A stretch of DNA of 28,985 nucleotides from contig JBBHKE010002031.1 of assembly GCA_037447655.1 (NCBI GenBank), forward strand, positions 1-28,985. The letters run 5' to 3'. The translations under genes and the position numbers were made by a program. The stretch comes from Zygnema cylindricum. Taxonomy: Eukaryota; Streptophyta; Zygnematophyceae; Zygnematales; Zygnemataceae. The number at the start of each line of letters is the position of its first letter. The first letter of the stretch is position 1. Below the pieces are notes generated by a model, which saw nothing but the letters and a program-made list of their open reading frames with translations, was not told the DNA's origin and searched no databases. This document shows positions 18,864-27,729 of the stretch, in pieces.

Positions 18864-20776
18864 TGTAATAAGATTTTTTATCCCTTAAAAAATCTCATTA
18901 CTTCACCCAATTTCGACCACACATTCCATACACTGAAATACACACATTTCCATTAGACATCCCTCACATAAATATCAACTTTTAAGTAGAAAAAACTTCA
19001 GTCCACATGACATTCGGCTTGTCTCTTGCCTTTTTGGCTCAACCATTCTTTTAAAGTATTTTCCACTGCCCCCCACTCTTAAAAAGTTCAATCTTTTAAC
19101 TACTAAAACACTACCTAGTTAGTAAGAGATTTCCGTGCAAATGCCATTGCTCCAATTTGGTATTATTCGCTTAGGACCAAGATCAATCAAAACTTCCACA
19201 AACTTTTCCAAAAGAAAAGATGCCTACTTTTCTTTTCGACTTCACCATTTATCCATCATTGTCCTGGACCAGCCAGGCCAGAGTTAAGTCTCCGTTCAAC
19301 AGTATTTTATCTGGGCCAATCATTGATTAGCTAAGACTCAGACTGACCAATGCAAAAAATTGCGAAATATGTGACTATATAGCATTTCAAACCAATCATA
19401 TGCTACCTTTTACTATTTAACATTTACGTGCAAAAGTGCGCGCGAATTGAAACGAGGCTACAGACGTTCGTGCATCACAAATTTCACACTCGAAACTACC
19501 TACGTAACTTACAAAATTTGACTTATGACGTTTTGTACTAAAAGACGTGCCAAACGAAACATCATGTGTACCAAACTTAGTTGTTCAAAATGCATTTTAT
19601 CCACAATTCGAACGCGCGTACAATACGTACAAAATTGGAGAGGTTAATTTGAAAAAATCGTAAAAATTGTTAACGAATTCTTGTCTGTACAAATTTGTAC
19701 ATGAAAAAAAAAATTGAATTGAATATGTACCACAGTTTGTACGCTTTCCGTTTAATGAGCGGTAAAAAATATTATGGAAGTAAATAAATATCACATCTCG
19801 TGTGAGAACTGGAATATCTACACCAATTGGTTACGGACATCTCACTCAGCCGATATTGAGAGAATATGCAGGCCCAAGTTTTAATCCCGTGTAACGTCTA
19901 CGTTTTATCAGAATAAAATTGTCAAGCAGTCATGGCCTTCTCTCTCTTCCTCTCCGAGAGTAGTGATTTCAAAATAACAAAGTACAAGATGATATTTTTC
20001 ATTATTCAACATTGCACGACGTAACATGTTGATTTACAAAAAAAACCAATCACATTAAACCATGGCTGCTTTTTTCGAGGTCAGTGACTTTTTCATCAAC
20101 GGCTTCAACGATAGTTTCACTATATCTTACCAAGGCGCCAGTAATGGCGTCTTACTTGAAAAATCACTTTCAACTGTTGAAGTTTTAATGGCGGCTTCTT
20201 TTCAAAAATTTGAAGAAAACGAGCGTACACATTTTGAACTTACGGCGCGCAAATAGTGTGACGCCGCAACGTCTCTTTTTGGAATTGTCGGTAGACGTGC
20301 TGATAAAATTATGTACATATCCACAAACATCTTGTTCAGTTTGCATAACAAAAAGTACCGATATGTGTATCATATTCTAGTTACCGTAATTGGTCTATAG
20401 GTTTCCGTAAATACGCAGTTTCCGTTTACAATTGTTGTTTTTTTGCGATTTTTTAAAAAGTCATGTACAATACGTAGAAACTGGAAAAAATGAAAAAATC
20501 AAGCGATTTGAAAAACTAGGGTACCAAACGACTATCAGTATTTTATCAAATGTACGCTGGAAATTCCGCTTCTAATTTGACCCTTAACCCGCTGAAACGA
20601 ATTCATTTGTTATTTTGACCTCGCTTTGTTGCCTAAATACACGAATCGCTATAACTTTTAAAATACCTCTCCAAATCGTGTGATTCTTTTGCAGACTTCT
20701 ACCAAATTCATAACTCTATATTCATGACACTTAAATACCCATTTACAAACAATTTTGATCCGTTATTACTATTACA
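18864..20776 (-). repeat. 5' LTR of the chromovirus-like element
   Basis: 1913 bp. Without the 944-bp insertion and its 9-bp duplicate it would be about 960 bp. It runs from TGTAATAAGA to ATTACTATTACA on the + strand and aligns with 11083-12877 throughout, apart from the separate insertions. Confidence 0.88.
19577..20520. mobile_element. 944-bp insertion with 9-bp target duplication (Mutator-like?)
   Basis: GTACCAAAC occurs immediately before (19568-19576) and after (20521-20529). The other LTR has a single ATACCAAAC at the matching place (near 12625). The ends are weakly inverted: TTAGTTGTTCAAAATGC against CCTAGTTTTTCAAATCGC (reverse complement of the right end). A 9-bp duplication is typical of Mutator-like elements. 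A 64-codon open frame (20062-20256) has no known motif. Both ends also carry GTACAATACGTA in direct orientation. Confidence 0.72.
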
Positions 20777-21210
20777 GTCACAGATCGCCACTTTCATTCA
20801 CGGGTCCTTTATATAATTTTATGTCGTCAATGCCTCTCCACTCTCATTCTTTCGTTATCCATTTTATCTCAAACTTTTTTGAATGAAACACGACAATATT
20901 GGCATAAATGAAAGATTTTTGAAAAATGATTATTTTGAAAATTTCTATGTATATTTTATGGCAAGTCGAGTGAGACAAGTAGAAAAAACGAAATCGAGAA
21001 ACCATGGCGCAAAGTTTTTGAACAGTGATGTCGACGTTGTCACTAGTGAACATGACGTCGTGATGTCACAAAACCCTAAACATCTACAATATCACAAAAA
21101 CCTACACCCCCAATCGTTATTAGCGTCAAGGTTTTTCACCACTTAAAACATTTTTTTCTTCGTTCACACTTCTTCGATTTTCAATTTGAGACCGCCAATC
21201 GGAAGCTGAA
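20777..21210. other. Sequence between the two LTR elements, with dispersed repeat copy 2
   Basis: Contains the second copy (about 20850-21040) of the repeat at 8540-8690, including ATGGCAAGTCGAGTGAGA and ACCATGGCGCAAAGTTTTTG. The frame from 20961 reads MASRVRQVEK and continues to 21146, without a known domain. A TATA-like TTTATATAATTTTATG lies at 20810. Confidence 0.5.
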
Positions 21211-21215
21211 AATGT
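21211..21215. repeat. Target-site duplication, left copy (AATGT)
   Basis: AATGT directly precedes the left LTR and is repeated at 27290-27294 after the right LTR. This 5-bp perfect duplication defines the copia insertion. Confidence 0.93.
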
Positions 21216-21785
21216 TGAAAGGATCGATAATAAACTCTGAGCTCACTAACAAACAATTATAGCAGCAGAAGCATTCAGAATATAAAACATTAAATCAACA
21301 TTGAAGAGACATTTCAGAAATTTCTCACATTAATATAAAACTGAAATTACAATTTCTTCTCTATCTCTTCTATTACTCCATATAATCCTCCAATTTCTCA
21401 TTGATTTAATTAAAACACAGTCATGGTATCCCTTAAATACAATACCAACCATGGCGTGACACGTGTGAGCGTGCGCCGCCAAGAAGCCTCTAGAAATCTG
21501 CCACCTGTCCGCAGATTAAGCTAGAAATACTCTAAATTTCACTAAGGACTGAAACATTGCAAAACGACAAACCAAAACGAAAGTACTAGACAAAACTAGA
21601 AGTACTGTCGTACTAAACTAGACGTACGAAAATTCTAGACGCGAAACGAAACAACAAATTCATTTCGCGAAACCTATAGAACTTTCACGTTACTGTACTT
21701 TCGGTATATTCAAGAAAGTACAGTTTTTCTTTCGCGAAATCAAACTGATTTCGCGTGCGTACGATTCTTTCAATGAATCGTAACA
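21216..21785 (-). repeat. 3' LTR of the copia element
   Basis: 570 bp, about 99% identical to the 5' LTR outside the 63-bp duplication. It contains a G-box CACGTG (21460-21465) and a perfect 9-bp hairpin CGCGAAATC-AAACT-GATTTCGCG (21733-21755). A second hairpin, ACGATTC...GAATCGT, ends close to the LTR start. Confidence 0.95.
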
Positions 21786-21797
21786 TTCCCCCTCTTC
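21786..21797 (-). promoter_or_regulatory. Polypurine tract of the copia element
   Basis: The minus strand reads GAAGAGGGGGAA directly against the 3' LTR TG. It is the standard plus-strand primer. Confidence 0.88.
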
Positions 21798-21824
21798 ATT
21801 GAAGAATCGTCTACGTCACAATAA

Positions 21825-22067
21825 TCATAGTTTAGGTCTTCCTCTTAAAAGCACATCTAACGTCGCCGCCTTAGTAAGCATATCGGCAGCTTCCTCAAGT
21901 GTCGTAACATACAAAAATTCCACTTCTTTAGCCGCAACCAAATCTTGTACAAAATGCCATTGAATCCGTATATGTTTAGCGCGTTTGTGAAAAACGGGAT
22001 TTTTCACAAGTGCCATCGAACTCATACTATCCGTAAAAATTTGTAAAGCATCCAATCGAAAATCCAA
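21825..22067 (-). pseudogene. Copia RNase H C-terminal segment
   Basis: An 80-residue open segment. IFTDSMSSMALVKNPVFHKR, then AKHIRIQWHFVQDLV and EEAADMLTKA, is the end of a Ty1/copia RNase H (usual D..SA..L..NP..H.R.KHI...HFI.....ADI.TK). It supplies the third catalytic Asp but lies in a different frame from the preceding 446-residue segment, with the shift around 22060-22075. Ends with TGA at 21827-21825. Confidence 0.9.
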
Positions 22068-23367
22068 GTTCGCTTAACATTTTTTTAATCCATATAGATG
22101 CTTTGCTTGCGTGGCACGCCGCCATATACTCGGCCTCCGTTGAACTTAGTGCCACGGTTGGTTGCAAACGCGAACTCCACGAAATCGTCGCTCCACCAAA
22201 CACAAATGCATATCTGGACGTTGATTTTCCTGAATCGAAATCTCCGCCCCAATCGGCGTCGCAATATCCGACGCATTCCAACGATTCAATTTCAGATTTG
22301 AATACAAGACCAATATCGATAGTTCCCCCTAAGTATCGAAATATACGCTTGACGGCTTCCCAATGTGATTTCTTTGGCGCTTGGCAATATCGACTTACAA
22401 TTGAAACAGCCGCCGAAATATCGGGCCGCGTACCTACACTTAGGTACATTAAACTTCCAATCGCTTCGCGGTACGGTACATCTACCGTCGCTTCTTCCTC
22501 AAACTTTCGCAATTGACTTTTTGCATCCATAGGCGTCGAAATTGGTTTTGCGTCAAGCATAGAAAACCGAGTTAATACCTCTTTACAATATTGTGCTTGA
22601 CTTAACTTTACATCCCCGTTCTCATTACGAATCACTTCAATTCTTAGAATATATTTTACTTCACCAAGATCTGTGTTTTTGAAATGTTTTCGTAAGTACG
22701 CTTTCAATTCGCGTATACGTTCCAAACTATCCGACGTCATCAAGAAATCATCGACGTAAACCGAAAATATAATTTGATCTTTTCCTTGTCCTTTCACGTA
22801 CACTCTAGAATCCGAGATCGTACGTTTGAAACCAAAATCCAAAAGTACTTTGTGTAGTCGTAAATACCAAGTGCGAGGCGCTTGCTTCAACCCGTAAAGC
22901 GATTTGCGAAGACGCCATACCATGCCTACTTGTGATGTCACGCCTTCGGGTACCTTCATATAAACCTCTTCTTCTAAGTCTCCATTTAAGAACGCGGTCT
23001 CCACATCCATTTGATGAACGTGTTTCTTCTTTGCAGCGGCAATCGCCATAATCATCCTTAAAGAGTCGAATTTCACAACGGGATTATATGTCTCCGTGTA
23101 ATCTACCCCCTCTCTTTGCTGAAATCCTTTGCATACAAGTCTCGCCTTATATTTTACTACTTCACCCGATGCACCAGTTTTAGTTTTGAAGACCCATTTC
23201 GCGTGAATCGCTTTCTTTCCTTCCGGTAATTTTACTTCCTCAAATGTTCGATTTTCCACAATTGATTTATACTTCTTCTCCCATGCCGGCTTCCACTTCG
23301 TTTCCCAATCACACGAATTTCTCGCCTCCGCGTATGATTGAGGATCGACGGCCAAATTCTCGCACAT
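22027..23367 (-). pseudogene. Copia reverse transcriptase and RNase H segment
   Basis: The longest open segment in the window, 446 residues. RT: KARLVCKGF (73-81), QMDVETAFLNGDL (119-131, catalytic Asp121), SLYGLKQAPR (156-165) and YVDDFL (204-209, both catalytic Asp kept). RNase H: YCDADWGGD (368-376) and SSTEAEYMA (409-417). Catalytic residues look intact; the defect is only in the frame. A TAG lies three codons upstream of its ATG in the same frame, so the join to the upstream linker is broken (about 23370-23460), as is the join downstream. Role: copies the element RNA into cDNA inside the virus-like particle. Confidence 0.95.
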
Positions 23368-23771
23368 TAATTGCTATAAAAGGAATTCCGTCTCCTTCGC
23401 ATCGGAGACGAAATAATGAGAATTTGAATTTTCTCCACCAATTTTGTCATAAGAAAGTCGATTTGGTTTTTTCCTCGATTCTCTTGAGTACTCCGTCTAA
23501 GAACCGGAACTTGTTCCACAATCTTCTCCTCCTCGTCCACATTCAATTTTGAACTCGAAGATTTTTGACTTTTCGTCGACATTTTGGAATTTCGGCTCAC
23601 ATTACTCCGAACATCAATGTCAATGTCTAATTTCTCCAAACTCGAATTAACATTTGATTTTCCCTTCTTGATATTAACAATAGATTCTGGCTCCTCATCC
23701 GAATCCGAGTCCTCAATTTCCGGGAAATTGGTAACATCGTCTACCTCATAAAAATCAAGATTCTTGTTCAT
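23367..23771 (-). pseudogene. Copia integrase-RT linker segment
   Basis: A 134-residue open segment rich in Ser, Asp, Glu and Lys (EDSDSDEEPES, KSQKSSSSK), with VLRRSTQENRG, the conserved LRRS-R-x-R motif that precedes RT in copia Pol. Its start overlaps the end of the integrase segment by four bases in another frame. It is separated from the RT segment by a further frame change. Confidence 0.85.
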
Positions 23772-24757
23772 TCCGCCGATTTGTCAATAACCGATTTTAA
23801 GTCTTCATGAAAATTAACATTTCGGGCTTCTTCCACAATACGACGAACTGGGTCGAATACACGATAAAGATTTCCTTTCGTACTATAGCCCACGAAAATT
23901 CCGGGCCAACTTTTCGCCGCAAATTTCCCTTTCCTTATCACTTGATCCACATACACCGTAGCACGACATCCCCAAATTCGGAGATGATAGAGGGCCGGTT
24001 TTCGCCCATAAAGTAATTCGAATGGTGTTTTGTCACCGGAAACCGAATTAAGTCTCCGATTACAAATGTAATTGGCCGTGAGGATGGCATCTCCCCATAA
24101 TGAGATACTTTGACCGGCCGAATCCACCATCGCCCTCACCATATCTTGTAAAGTCATATTTTTCCTTTCGGTTACTCCATTTGATTCCGGAGAATAAGGT
24201 GAAGTAAATTGTTGGGTAATTCCTTTCTCCTTACAATAGCTCTCGAATGCGATAAATTCGCCTCCATTATCCGAATGAATGGCTTTCAACTTCCGTTCGC
24301 ATTGTCTTTCGGCAAATGCATGCCACTCAATAAAAGTTTGAAGAGCATCCGATTTTCTCTTCAATAATCGAACCCATGAAAATCTCGAATAATCATCAAC
24401 GATGACCATAATATATCGGTTTCCTCCGAGGCTCTCCGGCTTAATTTGTCCACATAGATCGACGTGGACAAGCTCTAATGAATGTTGAGCCCGAAATTTC
24501 ACATTTTTCGTAGGATGTGGTTTCCGAATTTGTCGTCCTTGACTACATCCATCACATCCATTTACTTTTTCACCGGTAGCAAGATCTAATCCTCTCACAC
24601 ATGCCGTTTTTATCATTTTCCTCAAATTTCCTTCGGATGTGTGACACATTCGATGGTGCCATAACGTTAAATCTCCCTTTAATTCCGAGATTTGGTCTAG
24701 AATGCCCGTGGAAGAAGCATTTTTCTTAGGTCGCCTCCATAAAAGTCGGCTATGCAT
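23768..24757 (-). pseudogene. Copia GAG-pre-integrase and integrase segment
   Basis: 329 residues. A zinc-binding HHCC module (H35, H39, C68, C71: WHHRMCH ... CDGCSQG) is followed by the DDE core. The core has HVDLCG (Asp100), IHSDNGGEF (Asp163) and NGVTERKN (Glu197), then WGDAILTANYICNR and GYSTKGNLYRV of the C-terminal part. All catalytic residues are visible. The frame upstream of the ATG at 24757 stays open to about 24800, where a frameshift separates it from protease. Role: inserts element cDNA into the host genome. Confidence 0.94.
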
Positions 24758-24870
24758 TGAATTGGTTACTTCGCCTTCGCCGATTAATTTGCCGTCGGCG
24801 CGATATATACGATCGCCGAATCACCTCTAGCGACTACGCTTCCACCGGCACGCTCAATTTGAGGTACGCT

Positions 24871-25926
24871 TTATAGATTCACTGAACCATCCGGAATATA
24901 TAGGACATTCAATAGACGCGCCTCCGAAATAGTTTCATTTCCAAAACGGTCCCACGTGGGTAGATTTAAACGAACGGTACCCACTTTACCAACCGTAATC
25001 GTTTGTCCACTTGCGACCGTAATTAGCTTTGGTACGGTAAGTGAACTTATGTCGTCAAAAAGTGTAGTGTCCGTACACACGTGGTGAGACGCTCCCGTGT
25101 CAATAATCCATTCCTTTTCGTGTGCGTCATCGTGTGCGTCACTTAAAGAATCAATAGTGAGGTGGAGACAAGTGAACGTTTGTCCTCCTTCGTCTCCTTC
25201 AAAATTTCCCAAGTCAACAAAATTTCCATGGCTTCCGCCATGACCGCCATAGCGTCCACGACCACGACCACTATCACGTCCGCGACCGCGACCTCCAAAA
25301 CTGCGACCGCTTCTTACTCCTCCGCTACTAAATTTAGAGTAGCATTGCTGGCTCATGTGGCCTAATTTCCCACAATTGAAGCATTCTTTCTCCTTTTCCG
25401 GACAAGAAGCCAAAAAATGACCAGGCCGGTTACAACGGAAACACAAGACGTTGCTACTATCATTTTGGACGGACCGAGGTCTAGAATTTCCACCCCTATC
25501 AAGCCATTTTCCACGACCTCTCGGACCTCCTCCTTTTCCACCCCCTCTTCCACGGAAATAATGTAAGTCCGCGAATTCGGGAGCGGTCACATTCAAGGAT
25601 CCCGTGTCCAAAGAGCCCTTTGAAGAGCTAACACGATTACTCTCCGCCATCTTTAAATAATTCACAATAAACTCGTAGGTGTTATTTTCCCTCGCAAGTA
25701 AAATCTCCTTGAGATGGATCCACTTATCCGGTAATGCATTCAAAAATCCGGTTACTTTGTCCTCCTCCGTGATCACTCTCCCATTGTTGAGAAGTTGCTC
25801 CACAATAATATTGAATCTCTTCACGGCATCGTCAAAAGATTCGTTGGATTTCATCTTGAATTGCATGAAATCAGAAAACATATATTGGCCCTTGTTTTGG
25901 ATTCCCCTCTCAAATTGGGATTCCAA
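24871..25926 (-). pseudogene. Copia gag C-terminal half, zinc knuckles and protease
   Basis: 351 residues. Capsid-type stretch FSDFMQFKMKSNESFDDAV (about 18-36) continues to LNALPDKW (62-69), followed by an RG/GG-rich region. Two CCHC knuckles follow, CFRCNRPGHFLASC (162-175) and CFNCGKLGHMSQQC (182-195). After a second RG box (204-226) comes protease WIIDTGASHHVC (Asp276). Most plant copia gags have one knuckle; this has two. The open frame ends in a TAA at 24870-24868, within the protease region, and a frameshift follows near 24800. The N-terminal half of gag is in another frame. Confidence 0.93.
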
Positions 25927-26552
25927 CGCCTTCCAACATCCGTGTGCGGTGCTATGCGTGAGGAATGATCATGCACGGACACCGAACAAGTTTGCATTAA
26001 TCCGGTGATGGCCGCAAGATTCTTTCGCTTCCACATCCGACGAGCCTTCGCATCTCCAACCGGCATTTTCTCTTCTCCGTTGACGACCTTCCAAATGCCT
26101 CTCAAAATCAATTGAGCTCGAATATATTTCTTCCACGAAAGGTAATTCGATCCATTGAAAACGACGGTCTTTCCAGGCATCTGAAACATTTCCACTCCTC
26201 CTTGACTATCTTCTTCTAAATCGGAATCGTCATCAAGCTTAAGTTTCCCCCTCTTATCTTTCACTTTCTTTGCCTCCCCATCATTATCATCGGAATCATC
26301 TCCATCCGGATCAGGATCCGACTCACCGTGAGCTAATTCATTAAACCTCCTATCCACGGCCGAGAATTTCTCATCAATCCGACGCATGAAATTCTCCAAA
26401 TACTCTTGCATTTGATTGTCAGACATCGAGCCACCGACACCTCTATTTTGATCAAGTGAATCTGTGGGGAATGATGACACAAATGCGACTCCGGTAAAAT
26501 TGAACTCTTTCTCTTCTTTAGGAGGATCCTCGGGAGTCGGCAAATTTTTCAA
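25851..26552 (-). pseudogene. Copia gag N-terminal half
   Basis: 233 codons, of which about the first 195 are gag. There is an acidic region (HGESDPDPDGDDSDDNDG, 75-92), then VFNGSNYLSWKKYIRAQLIL (131-150) and RGIW, the conserved F-x-G-x-N-Y-x-x-W motif of copia gag. About 25970 the frame shifts and the remaining residues are out of frame; true gag resumes in the next frame (open from before 25926). The ATG at 26552 lies about 90 bases inside the PBS, a normal leader length. Confidence 0.9.
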
Positions 26553-26642
26553 AAATTAGAAACGGGGGTACCTGAAGAGGTGGGAGTGAAAGGGGACTTA
26601 TTTTTGCTCCTTCTCCCCATACACTGCAATGGAGCTCTACCC

Positions 26643-26654
26643 GCTCCGATACCA
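26643..26654 (-). promoter_or_regulatory. Primer-binding site of the copia element
   Basis: TGGTATCGGAGC on the minus strand, two bases after the 5' LTR. Initiator tRNA-Met type with G for the usual A at position 8. Confidence 0.9.
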
Positions 26655-26656
26655 AA

Positions 26657-27289
26657 TGAAAGGATCGATAATAAACTCTGAGCTCACTAAGAAACACTTA
26701 TAGCAACAGAAGCATTCAGAATATAAAACATTAAATCAACATTAAAGAGACATTTCACACTTATAGCAACAGAAGCATTCAGAATATAAAACATTAAATC
26801 AACATTGAAGAGACATTTCAGAAAATTCTCACATTAATATAAAACTGAAATTACAATTTCTTCTCTATCTCTTCTATTACTCCATATAATCCTCCAATTT
26901 CTCATTGATTTAATTAAAACACAGTCATGGTATCCCTTAAATACAATACCAACCATGGCGTGACACGTGTGAGCGTGCGCCGCCAAGAAGCCTCTAGAAA
27001 TCTGCCACCTGTCCGCAGATTAAGCTAGAAATACTCTAAATTTCACTAAGGACTGAAACATTGCAAAACGACAAACCAAAACGAAAGTACTAGACAAAAC
27101 TAGAAGTACTGTCGTACTAAACTAGACGTACGAAAATTCTAGACGCGAAACGAAACGACAAATTCATTTCGCGAAACCTATAGAACTTTCACGTTACTGT
27201 ACTTTCGGTATATTCAAGAAAGTACAGTTTTTCTTTCGCGAAATCAAACTGATTTCGCGTGCGTACGATTCTTTCAATGAATCGTAACA
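26657..27289 (-). repeat. 5' LTR of the copia element
   Basis: 633 bp, i.e. the 570-bp LTR plus a 63-bp tandem duplication. It carries the G-box CACGTG at 26964-26969 and, about 30 bases further in element sense, a TATA-like TGTATTTAAGG (about 26936-26946) that may serve as the element promoter. Confidence 0.94.
26697..26822 (-). repeat. 63-bp tandem duplication in the 5' LTR
   Basis: CACTTATAGCAACAGAAGCA through AGAGACATTTCA is present twice in a row, with one base different between the copies. The 3' LTR has a single copy. Confidence 0.92.
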
Positions 27290-27294
27290 AATGT
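27290..27294. repeat. Target-site duplication, right copy (AATGT)
   Basis: Matches 21211-21215 exactly. The uninterrupted host sequence would read GCTGAAAATGTTACC. Confidence 0.93.
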
Positions 27295-27402
27295 TACCTT
27301 TCAATCGCAACCGTCAGATTCACAATGTGACAAGTGTGTACGGAGAAAAGATGTTTTAAGCGGCGTTAAAAATCTTGACGTTAATAACAATTCGCGGTGT
27401 AG

Positions 27403-27510
27403 ACGTCTACAATCGTCACTGTTTTGTAAACGTCGCCAATCGTCGTAAGTTTTGTAATCGTCTTCAATCGTTACAAGTTGTACCTACGCCTACAACCGTC
27501 ACAATCCAAA
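27403..27510 (+). repeat. 27-bp tandem repeat, four copies
   Basis: Units begin at 27403, 27430, 27457 and about 27484, with consensus close to ACGTCTNCAATCGTC, then RYAAGTTTTGTA. The spacing is exactly 27 between the first three; the fourth is the most diverged. No known motif. Confidence 0.8.
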
Positions 27511-27726
27511 GTTCTGGTTTCATTTTCGCACATGGTAACGCTCTTAAAAATAGTACGGAGGATCCTCACAACAGTCCAAAGTAATGATTTAAAAGTTCAA
27601 AGTAACGATTACATTGCTAGCTTGATTTTCCCTAGTGTGGGACATGGCGAATCTCAGATTTCTAGGAAATCTAACAAAAATCCCGGATTTTTAGGAAATA
27701 TATCAAAAACATAGTCGAAATTTGAC
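27511..27726. other. Flank without recognised features
   Basis: Between the 27-bp array and the TIR element. Weak local repeats only (AAAGTTC/AAAGTAACGATT; TTTCTAGGAAAT/TTTTTAGGAAAT). No coding signal. Confidence 0.45.
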
Positions 27727-27729
27727 TTA

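Larger units (their letters stand above)
11083..20776 (-). mobile_element. Old Ty3/gypsy (chromovirus-like) LTR retrotransposon, inactive
   Basis: A 9694-bp element read on the minus strand: 5' LTR 18864-20776, PBS, gag/protease/RT/RNase H/integrase remnants with a chromodomain-like tail, PPT, 3' LTR 11083-12877. The domain order with integrase after RNase H is Ty3/gypsy. LTR ends are TGTAAT...ATTACA. The flanks GTCTT (11078-11082) and GTCAC (20777-20781) may be a decayed 5-bp target duplication. LTRs differ by many substitutions, and later elements inserted in both, so the insertion is old. Confidence 0.88.
21216..27289 (-). mobile_element. Young Ty1/copia LTR retrotransposon with broken gag-pol
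   Basis: A 6074-bp element on the minus strand: 5' LTR 26657-27289, PBS, gag, protease, integrase, RT, RNase H, PPT, 3' LTR 21216-21785. Integrase before RT is the Ty1/copia order. LTRs begin TGTTACG and end ..TTTCA in element sense. Apart from a 63-bp duplication, the LTRs differ at about five positions in 570, so it is recent. Its coding frame nevertheless has one stop and about five frameshifts, so it could not encode its own full polyprotein as written. Confidence 0.95.

Noticed and set aside
11078-20781. A clean 5-bp target duplication for the chromovirus-like element
   Set aside because: The flanks GTCTT and GTCAC match at only three of five bases, so it is reported only as possibly decayed.
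22103-22516. Plus-strand open frame of 137 codons
   Set aside because: It is antisense to the copia RT/RNase H segment, which has clear motifs on the minus strand.
25162-25365. Ala/Thr-rich plus-strand open frame
   Set aside because: It is antisense to the RG-box and zinc-knuckle region of copia gag.
22027-27289. Frame changes in copia as programmed -1/+1 frameshifting
   Set aside because: There are too many of them, plus an in-frame stop, at positions inside domains. Copia elements normally use one continuous frame.
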